From positions 62,001-126,000 of the forward strand of contig NZ_QAOW01000001.1 in NCBI RefSeq assembly GCF_003051005.1: a DNA stretch of 64,000 bases. Reading direction: 5' to 3'. The translations under genes were made by a program, and so were the position numbers. Numbering within the stretch: the stretch's first letter is position 1; every line of letters starts with the position of its first letter. Below, one piece after another: positions 16,711 to 25,736 of this stretch. The notes beneath the pieces are model-generated. The model did not search any database, was not told the origin of the DNA, and worked only from the letters and a program-made list of their open reading frames with translations. The DNA comes from Rhodococcus sp. OK519. Lineage in GTDB: Bacteria > Actinomycetota > Actinomycetes > Mycobacteriales > Mycobacteriaceae.

Positions 16711-17427
16711 ATGGGATACGTCACGGCCGCCGGTGCGCGGCTGCATTACGAGGTGCACGGAGACGGGGAACCGCTGGTGCTGCTGCACGGCAACAGTGAG
16801 AACCTCGGATACTTCGCGGCGCAGGTTCCGGTCTTCGCCGAGCGCTACCGGGTGCTCGCACTCGACACCCGTGCGCACGGCGAGTCGACGCGCGGCGACG
16901 GGCCGCTCGATTTCGCTCGACTGTCCGACGACGTGTGCGCCGTGCTCGACGCCGTCGGTATCGAGAGCGCGCACCTGCTCGGCTACAGCGACGGCGGCAA
17001 CACCGCGCTCACTCTCGCGCTGCGCGAGCCGGGTCGGGTGCGGTCGCTGATCGTCAACGGCGCCAACCTCGATCCGCACGGGCTCGGCGCCCGGTTCCGT
17101 GTGCCGGCAACGCTCGCGTGGCTGGCGGGCGGCGTCGTCGCGCCACTGTCGGCGAAGGTGCGCCGGCAACACGAGCTGCTCGAGCTGATGGTCCGGCATC
17201 CGCACATCCCGGCCGCGGACCTCGCCTCGATCACCGTGCCGACGCTCGTCATCGTCGGCGAGCGCGATGCGATCCCGCGCCGGCACACCGAACTGATCGC
17301 ACATTCGATCCCCGATGCCGAACTGATGTTCGTGCCCGACGCCGGGCACGCGTGCGCCGCGCAGCGACCGGAGGTGTTCAACGCGGCCGTCCTCGACTTC
17401 CTCGCGCACGTCGAGGCGCACGACTGA
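16711..17427 (+). CDS. Alpha/beta hydrolase
   Basis: The 238-residue protein has the oxyanion loop LHGNSENLG, the nucleophile elbow GYSDGG, an acid in GERDAIPRRH and the catalytic histidine in DAGHACA. This is the complete triad of the alpha/beta hydrolase fold. It starts 4 bases after the VOC gene and ends 3 bases before a convergent membrane protein gene. The substrate cannot be predicted; small esters are the usual class. Confidence 0.85.
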   Translation: MGYVTAAGARLHYEVHGDGEPLVLLHGNSENLGYFAAQVPVFAERYRVLALDTRAHGESTRGDGPLDFARLSDDVCAVLDAVGIESAHLLGYSDGGNTALTLALREPGRVRSLIVNGANLDPHGLGARFRVPATLAWLAGGVVAPLSAKVRRQHELLELMVRHPHIPAADLASITVPTLVIVGERDAIPRRHTELIAHSIPDAELMFVPDAGHACAAQRPEVFNAAVLDFLAHVEAHD

Positions 17428-17430
17428 CCG

Positions 17431-17856
17431 CTACAGCAGCTGCGCCGCCGCGAAGCCCGCCAGCAGCACCACGAACGCACCCACCTCGCCGACGATCAGT
17501 GCGATCATCGCCACACGCAACCCGGAGTCGGGATGCTCGAACTGGTTGGTGGTGTCGCGGCGGGCGCCGTGCGCGATGTAGCTGCCGATCGCGGCGACGA
17601 AGAAGAACACCAGGATTCCCGCACACGTCGCGTTGACGGCCGTGGGCCAGTCGCTCAGCTCCACGAACACCGACACCAACAGCGTGGCAAACGAATACAT
17701 CAGCGCCGAGCGGTGCGCGATGTCGACGTACGGGTGGGCGACGTGCTCGGGAGACGTCGCCATCTGTCGGTACTTCCACACCCCGAGGAGCAGGGCCAGC
17801 AGGAAGATCAGCCCCGCCGCGAGCAGTGTCAGGCGGGTGTCGAGTCCCAGGGTCAT
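17431..17856 (-). CDS. Four-helix hypothetical membrane protein
   Basis: The 141-residue protein contains four hydrophobic helices (about residues 8-26, 50-68, 78-95 and 115-138) and few polar loops. The loop after helix 1 carries KYRQMATSPEHVAHPYVDIAHR. I do not recognise a named family. The ATG at 17856 is 41 bases from the divergent purT start. It may be an integral membrane protein of lineage-specific function. Confidence 0.72.
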   Translation of the reverse strand: MTLGLDTRLTLLAAGLIFLLALLLGVWKYRQMATSPEHVAHPYVDIAHRSALMYSFATLLVSVFVELSDWPTAVNATCAGILVFFFVAAIGSYIAHGARRDTTNQFEHPDSGLRVAMIALIVGEVGAFVVLLAGFAAAQLL

Positions 17857-17897
17857 CGCGACAGTATCGCCAGTGACAACCGCATATAGTCCGATTC

Positions 17898-19112
17898 ATG
17901 CGCCGCGACACTCCCTCTGACACTCCTGCCCGAATCGGCACCCCGCTGAGCCCGAGCGCCACCCGCGTGATGCTGCTGGGCTCCGGGGAGCTCGGCAAGG
18001 AGGTGATCATCGCGTTGCAGCGTCTGGGCGTCGAGGTGATCGCCGTCGACCGCTACGCCGACGCCCCGGGACACCAGGTGGCGCACCGCGCCCACACGAT
18101 CGACATGGGCGATCCCGCCGAACTGCTGCGGGTCATCGAGGCCGAGCGTCCGCACTTCGTGGTCCCCGAGATCGAGGCCATCGCGACCGAGGCGCTCGCC
18201 GACGTCGAGGAGCGTGGCGTGGCCGTCGTCATCCCCACCGCGCGCGCCACCCAGTTGACGATGAACCGTGAGGGCATCCGCCGTCTCGCCGCCGAGGAAC
18301 TGGGCCTGCCGACGTCGCCGTACGCGTTCGCGGACTCGCTCGACGAGATGCGCGCCGCCACCGAGCGGATCGGCTTCCCGTGCGTGATCAAGCCGGTGAT
18401 GTCGTCGTCGGGCAAGGGACAGTCCGTGGTCCGTAGCGCGGACGACCTCGAAACATCCTGGGAATACGCACTTTCCGGCGGGCGGGTGAACAAGGGGCGG
18501 GTGATCGTCGAGGGCTTCGTCGACTTCGACTACGAGATCACCCTGCTCACCGTCCGCGCCGTCGACGGCACCCATTTCTGCGAGCCCATCGGACACCTGC
18601 AGGATGCGGGTGACTACGTCGAGTCGTGGCAGCCGCAGGCGATGAGCCCGGCCGCGCTCGCCGCCGCGCGCGACGTCGCCGAGAAGGTCACCACCGCGCT
18701 CGGCGGCCGTGGCATCTTCGGCGTCGAACTGTTCGTCAAGGGCGACGACGTCTACTTCTCCGAGGTGAGCCCCCGCCCGCACGACACCGGTCTGGTGACG
18801 CTGCGCTCGCAGCGGTTCTCCGAGTTCGAACTGCACGCCCGCGCCATCCTCGGACTGCCTGTCGACACCACCCTCGCCGCGCCCGGCGCGTCCGCGGTGA
18901 TCTACGGCGGCGTCGAGTCCGTCGGCGTCGCGTTCGAGGGCGTCGCCGACGCCCTGGCAGTGCCGGAGACGGATCTGCGTCTGTTCGGCAAGCCCGAGGC
19001 GTTCACCCGTCGTCGCATGGGTGTCGCGGTGTCCACCGGGCCCGACACCTCGACCGCGCGTGAGCGGGCCCGCGAGGCGGCGTCCCGCGTGCGCGTCGTC
19101 GTGCCGGAGTGA
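17898..19112 (+). CDS. purT: Formate-dependent phosphoribosylglycinamide formyltransferase (PurT)
   Basis: The 404-residue ATP-grasp enzyme has the nucleotide-binding start [13 protein letters not shown], the ATP-grasp motifs [15 protein letters not shown] and [27 protein letters not shown] and the C-terminal domain of PurT. It makes formyl-GAR from GAR, formate and ATP, in place of the folate route. M. tuberculosis has purT next to the rhodanese and metZ genes; here those lie about 3.5 kb downstream. Formate from formaldehyde oxidation (mscR) could feed it, but this is only a metabolic inference. Confidence 0.93.
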   Translation: MRRDTPSDTPARIGTPLSPSATRVMLLGSGELGKEVIIALQRLGVEVIAVDRYADAPGHQVAHRAHTIDMGDPAELLRVIEAERPHFVVPEIEAIATEALADVEERGVAVVIPTARATQLTMNREGIRRLAAEELGLPTSPYAFADSLDEMRAATERIGFPCVIKPVMSSSGKGQSVVRSADDLETSWEYALSGGRVNKGRVIVEGFVDFDYEITLLTVRAVDGTHFCEPIGHLQDAGDYVESWQPQAMSPAALAAARDVAEKVTTALGGRGIFGVELFVKGDDVYFSEVSPRPHDTGLVTLRSQRFSEFELHARAILGLPVDTTLAAPGASAVIYGGVESVGVAFEGVADALAVPETDLRLFGKPEAFTRRRMGVAVSTGPDTSTARERAREAASRVRVVVPE

Positions 19113-19122
19113 GCAGTCCGGC

Positions 19123-19605
19123 GTGAGTACCGGCGCCCTGGTTCTGCTCGGCCTGGTGATGCTGGTCGGGCTGGTCGGCATCGTGGTGCCGGTCCTGCCC
19201 GGCACGCTGCTGATCGCCGGTGCGCTGCTGGTGTGGTCCATCCTCGACGCCACCACGACCGGATGGGTCGTGTTCGCGGTGGCCACGTTGTTGCTGGTGG
19301 CGTCGGGTGTCGTCAAGTACACGTGGCCGGGCCGTCGGATGCGCGGCGCCGGCGTCCCGGGCCGGTCGGTGATGTTCGGCGGTCTGGTGGGGATCGTCGG
19401 GTTCTTCGTGGTTCCCGTCGTCGGACTGCTGCTCGGCTTCCTGCTCGGCACCTACGCCGCCGAGGCCGCCCGGCACCGCACCCACCGCGACGCGTGGGTG
19501 TCGACCGTGCACGCCACCAAGGCCGTCGGGCTGTCGATCCTCGTCGAACTGTTCGGCGCGCTGCTCGCGGTCGGACTGTGGCTGGGCGCGGTGCTGGCGC
19601 TCTGA
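19123..19605 (+). CDS. DUF456 membrane protein
   Basis: The 160-residue protein has about five hydrophobic helices with glycine-rich turns, including VGIVVPVLPGTLLIAGALLVW and FGGLVGIVGFFVVPVVGLLLG (each broken by the membrane boundary), as in DUF456 proteins. The GTG at 19123 is 10 bases after purT. Function unknown. It converges with the amidohydrolase gene, whose stop is at the next base but one. Confidence 0.78.
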   Translation: MSTGALVLLGLVMLVGLVGIVVPVLPGTLLIAGALLVWSILDATTTGWVVFAVATLLLVASGVVKYTWPGRRMRGAGVPGRSVMFGGLVGIVGFFVVPVVGLLLGFLLGTYAAEAARHRTHRDAWVSTVHATKAVGLSILVELFGALLAVGLWLGAVLAL

Positions 19606-19606
19606 T

Positions 19607-20350
19607 TCAGGCGCCGCAGCGGTACCACTCGCGCGCGTTGCCGCCGAGTACGGCCTCGAGGTCGTCCCCGACGGCGTCGGCGATGATCTCGACGTCCGCG
19701 GCCTCGAACGCGCGGCGTGCGCGGGTGCCGGGCAGGTCGGTGCCGAACATCAGCGCATTCGGGTTGACGGCGTGGATCTGCCGGATGACGGCGGCGACGT
19801 CGCTGATCGAGGTGCGCCCGAACCCGGTCGCCTTCACCTTCGCGCCGCGATCGACGAGGTTGAGCAGATAGCGCAGGCCGCGCGTCGACATGCCCAGATG
19901 GTCGATGCTCACCGCCGGCAGTTTCGCGAACACCGGTTCGAGCGAGAGCAGCAGCGTCGCGTCCACGTAGAACTCGGCGTGCCAGCCGACCAGATCGTGC
20001 GCGCGCAGGGCCTGCGTGGTGAGGATCTGCACGTCCGTCGCGCTCCGTCGCAGGTTGAAGCGCACCCCGCGGACCCCGGCTCGATCCAGCTCGAGGATGT
20101 CCGCGTCGGTGACGTCGGGGTCGAGGTGGGTGACGCCCACCCAGCCGTCGCCCAGTTCCTTCAGCGCGGCCAGCAACTGCGGGCGACCGAGAGCGCCCTG
20201 GTACGACGCCGTCACCACCGCCCCGCCGTCCACCCCGAACCCGGCCATGCGGGCGCGGTAGTCGTCGATCGTGAACGGTTCGGGCAGGTAGCCGTTGTTC
20301 TCCACGAGCGGGAACCGCGGGTCGATGATGTGCACGTGCGCGTCAAACAC
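19607..20350 (-). CDS. Amidohydrolase-family (TIM-barrel) hydrolase, 2-pyrone-4,6-dicarboxylate lactonase-like
   Basis: The 247-residue protein begins with the metal motif FDAHVHIIDPRF and continues with VVTASYQGALGRPQLL, GVRGVRFNLRRS, VSIDHLGMS and LMFGTDLPGTRA, typical of amidohydrolase_2 enzymes. The GTG at 20350 puts the metal-binding HxH near the N-terminus, as usual. A longer frame to 20659 overlaps fprA and is rejected. Substrate unknown; aromatic-acid lactones are one family substrate class. It sits downstream of fprA on the same strand. Confidence 0.78.
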   Translation of the reverse strand: MFDAHVHIIDPRFPLVENNGYLPEPFTIDDYRARMAGFGVDGGAVVTASYQGALGRPQLLAALKELGDGWVGVTHLDPDVTDADILELDRAGVRGVRFNLRRSATDVQILTTQALRAHDLVGWHAEFYVDATLLLSLEPVFAKLPAVSIDHLGMSTRGLRYLLNLVDRGAKVKATGFGRTSISDVAAVIRQIHAVNPNALMFGTDLPGTRARRAFEAADVEIIADAVGDDLEAVLGGNAREWYRCGA

Positions 20351-20374
20351 GTGTTCATCATGCCCCGCGAAGAG

Positions 20375-20421
20375 CTGAAGGGACCGTTCATACGCTGACA
20401 GCGCACGAAGGGTCCCTTCAG
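20375..20421 (-). terminator. Long hairpin between fprA and the amidohydrolase gene
   Basis: An 11-base perfect inverted repeat (arm CTGAAGGGACC) spans a 25-base spacer, which itself contains CGCTG-A-CAGCG. It lies 16 bases downstream of the fprA stop and 25 bases upstream of the next start, so it could terminate fprA transcription or act as an operator for the downstream gene. Confidence 0.55.
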
Positions 20422-20436
20422 CTGGAAGCCCGAGAA

Positions 20437-21816
20437 TCAGGCCTTGCGCGGCTCGCTGGCGCGGAGCATGTCCTCGCGCTCGACGACCTTGATTCGCTCG
20501 CGGCCCTCGGGCTCGCCGAGGGAACGCTCGTGGGCGTCGAGGCGGTACCAGCCCTGCCACGTGGTGTACGGGACACCCTTGCCCTCGAGGAACTCGATCA
20601 CCGCATCCGTGGCCGGCTCGGCGGCACCCGCGAAGGTGGGGGCGTCCTCGAGCAGGCACGCGATGGTCTCGTTGGCGTCGCCCTTGGTGTGGCCGATGAG
20701 GCCGACGGGGCCGCGCTTGATCCAGCCGGTCACGTAGGTGGCCGGCACAAAGCGCGATGCGTCGCTCGCGGCGTCATCGGAGAGGACGCGTCCGGCCTCG
20801 TTGGGAACGGTCCCGGCCTGCTCGTCGAACGGCAGCTGCGAGATGTTCTGCGACAGGTAGCCGACGGCACGGTAGACGGCCTGGACGTCCCAGTCGTTGA
20901 ACTTGCCGGTGCCGCGGACGTTGCCGGTGCCGTCCAGCTCGGTGCGCTCGGTGCGCAGGCCCACGACCTTGCCGCCCTCGCCGAGCACCTCGGTGGGCGA
21001 CTCGAAGAAGTGCAGGAACAGCTTGTGCGGGCGGTCGCCCTGGTCGCGGATGGCCCAGTCCTGCAGCGTGTTGGCGACCATGTCGACCTGCTTGGAGCTG
21101 CGGCGGGCGATCTCGGAGCCCTCGTCGTAGTCGATGTCCTCGGGGTCGACGATGACCTCGATCGTCGGCGAGTGGTCGAGTTCGCGCAGCTCGAGCGGCG
21201 TGAACTTGGCCTGCGCCGGGCCGCGACGGCCGAACACGTGAACCTCGACGGCCTTGTTGTTCTTGAGGCCCTCGTACACGTTCGCGGGGATCTCGGTCGG
21301 CAGCAGTTCGTCACCGGTCTTGGCCAGGACGCGGGCGATGTCGAGCGCGACGTTGCCGACGCCCAGAACAGCAACCTTCTCGGCCTCGAGCGGCCAGGTG
21401 CGCGGGACGTCGGGGTGGCCGTCGTACCAGGACACGAAGTCGGCGGCGCCGTACGAGCCGTCGAGCTCGATGCCCGGGATGCTGAGCGCGCGGTCCGCGT
21501 TGGCGCCGGTCGAGAAGATCACCGCATCGTAGAAGCGGCGCAGGTCCTCGAGGGTGATGTCGGTGCCGTAGTCGATGTTGCCGAGGAGGCGGACCGCGTC
21601 CTTGTCGAGCACCTTGTGCAGGGCGGTGATGATGCCCTTGATCCGCGGATGGTCGGGCGCGACGCCGTACCGGATCAGGCCGAACGGGGCCGGCATCCGC
21701 TCGAACAGGTCGATGCTCACCTCGGTGTCGGACTTCATGAGCGCATCGGCGGCATAGATTCCGGCCGGGCCGGCACCGACGATGGCTACGCGCAGTGGAC
21801 GAGTCTGGTCAGTCAT
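20437..21816 (-). CDS. fprA: NADPH-ferredoxin reductase FprA
   Basis: The 459-residue protein is an adrenodoxin-reductase-type flavoenzyme. It has the FAD motif VAIVGAGPAGIYAADAL, the conserved PFGLIRYGVAPDHPRIK, the NADPH motif LGVGNVALDIARVL, FGRRGPAQAKFTPLELREL and the C-terminal GWIKRGPVGLIGHTKGDA. The ATG at 21816 begins MTDQTRPLR. It supplies electrons from NADPH to ferredoxins, for example for cytochromes P450. The 310-base region upstream is shared with a divergent gene and is rich in inverted repeats. Confidence 0.92.
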   Translation of the reverse strand: MTDQTRPLRVAIVGAGPAGIYAADALMKSDTEVSIDLFERMPAPFGLIRYGVAPDHPRIKGIITALHKVLDKDAVRLLGNIDYGTDITLEDLRRFYDAVIFSTGANADRALSIPGIELDGSYGAADFVSWYDGHPDVPRTWPLEAEKVAVLGVGNVALDIARVLAKTGDELLPTEIPANVYEGLKNNKAVEVHVFGRRGPAQAKFTPLELRELDHSPTIEVIVDPEDIDYDEGSEIARRSSKQVDMVANTLQDWAIRDQGDRPHKLFLHFFESPTEVLGEGGKVVGLRTERTELDGTGNVRGTGKFNDWDVQAVYRAVGYLSQNISQLPFDEQAGTVPNEAGRVLSDDAASDASRFVPATYVTGWIKRGPVGLIGHTKGDANETIACLLEDAPTFAGAAEPATDAVIEFLEGKGVPYTTWQGWYRLDAHERSLGEPEGRERIKVVEREDMLRASEPRKA

Positions 21817-22126
21817 CTGAGGCGAACTACCTTTTCGATTGGACGGACGTGCGTGTGCTTGCGACACGAATGCGTGAGGCTCCCAGCTTAAACTGAGCCC
21901 CACCTAACTCGAGGTGTCACGGAGCGGGGTGGGGCGTGAATTCCCACGAATTCACGCGTCTCCGTCTTCATGCTAGAACCCGAAGACCGCTGACACCTCA
22001 TGCTTCGAGGTGTGGAGGGGCCGGGGTACTGCGCCCGGAGTTGAGGGGGCACAAACGGCGTTTGTGCCTCGGGTTGTGTGGGACCCGGGTGCGCACAGCG
22101 GGCACGCACGAGCGAAAATCGCAGGT
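21817..22126. promoter_or_regulatory. Divergent promoter region with three inverted repeats
   Basis: No gene is supported in this stretch. Three perfect dyads occur: 21934-21957 (10-base arm GCGTGAATTC around CCAC), 21993-22013 (arm ACACCTC, 7-base loop) and 22048-22068 (arm GGCACAAAC, 3-base loop). The third lies 59 bases upstream of the start at 22127. Together they may be operators or RNA hairpins controlling fprA and the divergent membrane-protein gene. Confidence 0.6.
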
Positions 22127-22549
22127 ATGAGCGACGAACCCGCACCTGTCGACGATCCCCGGCGGACCACTGCAAAACCCTTCATCCTCGCTGTGTCAAT
22201 AGTCGCGATCATGATGATCGGAATTGTCGTGTCGGCGATGCTGAGGCCCGCCGAAGAGGTCCGGTCCGACGCCGAGCAGCTCAACGCGTCCGCGAGCGAC
22301 TTCGTCCGAGCGAGCAACAACGACGACGCCCAGGCCGTCGACCGCATGATCTGCGACGGGTTCGTCGAGGATCGTTCGCCCATCGCCGGGCGTGGGGGCG
22401 AGGTCCGCGTCGAGGAAGTCACGAACGCCGTCGTGAACGGCAACGACGCCACCGCCGACGTCCGAATCGATGCGGGCGACGACAAGGGCCCGGCGACGTC
22501 GACGTGGAAGTTCGTCCAGGGCGACGGCCGCTGGCTCGTCTGCACCTGA
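22127..22549 (+). CDS. Single-pass membrane-anchored hypothetical protein
   Basis: The 140-residue protein has a short cytoplasmic N-terminus, one membrane helix (FILAVSIVAIMMIGIVVSAM, residues 19-38) and an extracytoplasmic domain of about 100 residues with a cysteine at MICDGF and one near the end (WLVCT), which could form a disulfide. The pattern of a helix pair followed by beta strands ending in W-L-V-C resembles DUF4878/SnoaL-like secreted domains. It stands 84 bases before the rhodanese gene. Confidence 0.7.
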   Translation: MSDEPAPVDDPRRTTAKPFILAVSIVAIMMIGIVVSAMLRPAEEVRSDAEQLNASASDFVRASNNDDAQAVDRMICDGFVEDRSPIAGRGGEVRVEEVTNAVVNGNDATADVRIDAGDDKGPATSTWKFVQGDGRWLVCT

Positions 22550-22633
22550 AGCTGACGCGCCCGGCCTCGGGTATCTCGGAACACCGGCTATCCGCGTGCT
22601 ACGCCCGATTCGACTCTGTGGAAAGCTGGTGCG

Positions 22634-23053
22634 GTGAGCTACGCAGGTGACATAACGCCGCAGCAAGCCTGGGAGCTGCTGCGCGAGCATCCGGATGCCG
22701 TGCTCGTGGATGTGCGGACCGACGCGGAATGGCGATACGTCGGTGTGCCCGACACGTCGTCGATCGACCGCCGGACCGTGCTCCTCGAATGGGTGAGCTA
22801 TCCCACGGGTGCGCGCAACGAGTCCTTCGTCGACCAGCTCGTCGAGGCGGGTATCGACAATGGGTCGGAGCGACCGGTGATCTTCCTGTGTCGTTCCGGG
22901 CAGCGCTCGATCGGTGCGGCCGAGGCGGCGACGGCGGCCGGTATCGGCCCCGCCTACAACGTGCTCGACGGGTTCGAGGGCGGTCTCGGCAGCGACGGGC
23001 GACGGGGTGTCAGCGGCTGGCGGGCCGTGGGCCTGCCCTGGACGCAGTCGTGA
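22634..23053 (+). CDS. Rhodanese-like sulfurtransferase (MetZ partner)
   Basis: The 139-residue single-domain rhodanese has the active-site loop CRSGQRS with a catalytic cysteine and the substrate-binding VLVDVRTDAEW. The GTG at 22634 is the start; its TGA overlaps the metZ GTG (GTGA). The same rhodanese-metZ order is found in M. tuberculosis (Rv0390-Rv0391). It may deliver sulfane sulfur for homocysteine synthesis, as inferred from the coupling. Confidence 0.85.
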   Translation: MSYAGDITPQQAWELLREHPDAVLVDVRTDAEWRYVGVPDTSSIDRRTVLLEWVSYPTGARNESFVDQLVEAGIDNGSERPVIFLCRSGQRSIGAAEAATAAGIGPAYNVLDGFEGGLGSDGRRGVSGWRAVGLPWTQS

Positions 23054-24273
23054 GCGCGATCCCGCAGGGCGGGTCGTTCCGCAAACAGCTCCCCGATTCC
23101 GTCCGCCCGGCCACCCTCGGTGTCCGCGGTGGCACGCTGCGCTCCGGTTTCGAGGAGACGTCCGAGGCGATCTACCTCAACTCGGGCTTCGTCTACCGGT
23201 CGGCCGAGGCCGCCGAGCAGGCGTTCACCGGCGAGGTCGACCACTTCGTCTACTCCCGCTACGGCAACCCCACCGTCAAGATGTTCGAGGAGCGACTGCG
23301 CCTCCTCGACGGCGCCGAGGGCTGCTACGCCACCGCGTCGGGCATGTCCGCGGTGTTCACTGCGCTCGCCGCGCTGCTCGGCCAGGGCGACCGCCTGGTG
23401 GCCGCCCGCAGCCTGTTCGGCTCGTGCTTCGTGGTGTGCAACGAGATCCTGCCCCGCTGGGGCGTGGAGACCGTGTTCGTCGACGGCGAGGACCTCGACC
23501 AGTGGGAGCAGGCGCTCTCGGTACCGACCACGGCCGTGTTCTTCGAGACGCCGTCCAACCCGATGCAGACCCTCGTCGACGTCCGCAAGGTGTCGGAGAT
23601 GGCGCACGCCGCCGGCGCGAAGGTGGTGCTCGACAACGTCTTCGCCACCCCGCTGCTGCAGCGCAGTCTCGACCTGGGCGCCGACGTCATCGTCTACTCG
23701 GGCACCAAGCACATCGACGGCCAGGGACGTGTCCTCGGCGGTGCGATCCTGGGCCCGCAGGACTACATCGACGGCCCGGTGCAGCAGCTGATTCGGCACA
23801 CCGGCCCGGCGCTGAGCCCGTTCAACGCGCACACCCTCCTCAAGGGCCTCGAGACGATGCCGCTGCGCGTGGGTCACTCGGTGGACAGCGCGCTGCGCAT
23901 CGCGCAGTTCCTGGAATCCGAGGCCGCGATCCGGTGGGTCAAGTACCCGTACCTCGAGTCGCACCCGCAGCACGAACTCGCGAAGTCGCAGATGAGCGGC
24001 GGCGGCACGGTCGTCACGTTCGAACTGGACTCGGCCGACGGTGAGGGCAAGAAGCGGGCCTTCGAGCTGCTGAACAAGCTGCAGGTCATCGACATCTCGA
24101 ACAACCTCGGTGACTCCAAGTCGCTCATCACCCACCCGGCCACCACCACGCACCGCGCGATGGGGCCGGAGGGTCGTGCCGCAATCGGTCTGTCCGACGG
24201 CGTCGTGCGGCTGTCGGTGGGCCTCGAGGATCCCGAGGATCTGCTGGAGGACCTGGCGCAGGCGCTGCGCTAG
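23050..24273 (+). CDS. metZ: O-succinylhomoserine sulfhydrylase (MetZ)
   Basis: The 407-residue protein belongs to the Cys/Met metabolism PLP enzymes. It has VYSRYGNPTVKMFEERLRLL, YATASGMSAVF, the PLP lysine in YSGTKHIDGQGR and the C-terminal SLGDSKSLITHPATTTH-type region (here NLGDSKSLITHPATTTH). It makes homocysteine from O-succinylhomoserine and sulfide. The GTG at 23050 overlaps the rhodanese stop. The longer frame to 22729 is a shadow of that gene. Confidence 0.93.
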   Translation: MSAIPQGGSFRKQLPDSVRPATLGVRGGTLRSGFEETSEAIYLNSGFVYRSAEAAEQAFTGEVDHFVYSRYGNPTVKMFEERLRLLDGAEGCYATASGMSAVFTALAALLGQGDRLVAARSLFGSCFVVCNEILPRWGVETVFVDGEDLDQWEQALSVPTTAVFFETPSNPMQTLVDVRKVSEMAHAAGAKVVLDNVFATPLLQRSLDLGADVIVYSGTKHIDGQGRVLGGAILGPQDYIDGPVQQLIRHTGPALSPFNAHTLLKGLETMPLRVGHSVDSALRIAQFLESEAAIRWVKYPYLESHPQHELAKSQMSGGGTVVTFELDSADGEGKKRAFELLNKLQVIDISNNLGDSKSLITHPATTTHRAMGPEGRAAIGLSDGVVRLSVGLEDPEDLLEDLAQALR

Positions 24274-24298
24274 ACGCACGCACGGGAGGGGTTGGACC

Positions 24299-25654
24299 AT
24301 CGACGTCGTACTGCTGGGTACCGGCAGCGCCGACGGGTGGCCCAACCCCTTCTGCGTGTGCGCGTCGTGCCGCACCGCAGCCGAGCGTGGTGAGATCCGC
24401 GGGCAGACCGCGGCCCTGATCGACGGCGCGATCCTGCTCGACTGCGGTCCGGACGCGCCCCGCGCCGCCGTGCGTGCCGGACGTTCGCTGGCCTCTGTCC
24501 GGTACATCCTCCTCACCCATGCCCATCCGGACCACCTGAATCCGGCTGCGCTGCTGTTTCGGTCGTGGGTGCAGGCCGACCGACCGCTCGACGTGATCGG
24601 CCCGGCCGACGCGCTCGACCTGTGCCGCGACTGGGTGGGGCCCGACGATCCGGTGAACTTCGTCCCGGTCGTCCCCGGCGATCGAATTGCACTGAACGGG
24701 TACACGCTTCGGGTTCTCGAGGCCGCGCACCGAGTGTTCCGCGACGGGGACAGCGTCCTCTACGACGTCACGTCCCCCGCCGGATCCCGGCTGTTGTGGG
24801 CCACCGACACCGGGCCGCTACCGTCGTCCACGCTCGACGCCGTCCGGGACGCCCGATACGACGCACTGTTTCTCGAGGAGACCTTCGGCACGCGCACCGA
24901 CCTCGGCGCCGGACATCACGACCTGACGACATTCCCGCGCACCCTCGCCGCACTGCGGGACGCCGACGCCATCACCGCCGCGACCGACGTCGTCGCGGTG
25001 CACCTGAGCCACTACAACCCGCCGACGCCCGAACTGTCGGAGCGCCTGGCGCCGTGGGGTGCTCGCGTGGTGGACGACGGGGCGACGGTGACAGTGGGTG
25101 TTGCGCGTCCGGTAGACGCGGCGCCGTCGACTCGAACACTCGTCCTCGGCGGTGCCCGGGCCGGCAAGTCGACGTACGCCGAGACGCTGCTGGCCGCCGA
25201 GCCCCGCGTCACCTATCTGGCGACCGGGGGAGTGCAGGAAGGCGACCGGGAGTGGGCGGAGCGGGTCGCCCTGCACCGCGCCCGTCGTCCTACGGGCTGG
25301 ACGACGGTCGAAACGTCGGACGTCGCGGCGGTACTGCGGAACGTCCGCGAACCCGTGCTGCTGGACTGTCTCGGCACCTGGCTCACGGCGCGACTCGACC
25401 ACCACCGTGTGTGGTCGGGCGGCGACTGGGCGGACGTCGACGCCGACATCATCGACCTGCTGGGTGCGCTGCGCCGGGTGGTGGTGCCCGTCGTCGCGGT
25501 CAGCAACGAGGTGGGCAGCGGCGTGGTCCCGCCGACCGCGGCGGGCCGACGGTTCCGGGATCTGCTGGGGCGGGTGAACTCCGCCGTCGCGGCCGAATCC
25601 GAGTCGGTGGTGCTCGTGGTCGCGGGTGTGCCGACGTCGCTGCGCTCGTTCTGA
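24299..25654 (+). CDS. cobU: Fusion of an MBL-fold hydrolase and adenosylcobinamide kinase/guanylyltransferase (CobU)
   Basis: Two domains are joined. Residues about 1-275 form a metallo-beta-lactamase fold (LLGTGSADGWPNPF, LTHAHPDHLNP, ATDTGPLPSS, VAVHLSHYNPP). Residues about 280-451 are CobU: P-loop VLGGARAGKSTYAE, HRARRPTGWTTVE, LLDCLGTWLTARL and SNEVGSGVVPPTAAGRRF. CobU activates adenosylcobinamide for cobalamin assembly or salvage. No ATG, GTG or TTG fits the start; an in-frame ATC at 24299 has GGAGGGG 7 bases upstream and begins IDVVLLGTG. The true start is therefore uncertain. It follows metZ by 25 bases. Confidence 0.8.
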   Translation: MDVVLLGTGSADGWPNPFCVCASCRTAAERGEIRGQTAALIDGAILLDCGPDAPRAAVRAGRSLASVRYILLTHAHPDHLNPAALLFRSWVQADRPLDVIGPADALDLCRDWVGPDDPVNFVPVVPGDRIALNGYTLRVLEAAHRVFRDGDSVLYDVTSPAGSRLLWATDTGPLPSSTLDAVRDARYDALFLEETFGTRTDLGAGHHDLTTFPRTLAALRDADAITAATDVVAVHLSHYNPPTPELSERLAPWGARVVDDGATVTVGVARPVDAAPSTRTLVLGGARAGKSTYAETLLAAEPRVTYLATGGVQEGDREWAERVALHRARRPTGWTTVETSDVAAVLRNVREPVLLDCLGTWLTARLDHHRVWSGGDWADVDADIIDLLGALRRVVVPVVAVSNEVGSGVVPPTAAGRRFRDLLGRVNSAVAAESESVVLVVAGVPTSLRSF

Positions 25655-25736
25655 AGGATTGCTCCACGGGGCGCCGACCGTCGAGCCTAGGCTGACACGA
25701 GGGGCCGCCCGGGGGTACGCCTGATTCGAGGTGTTC

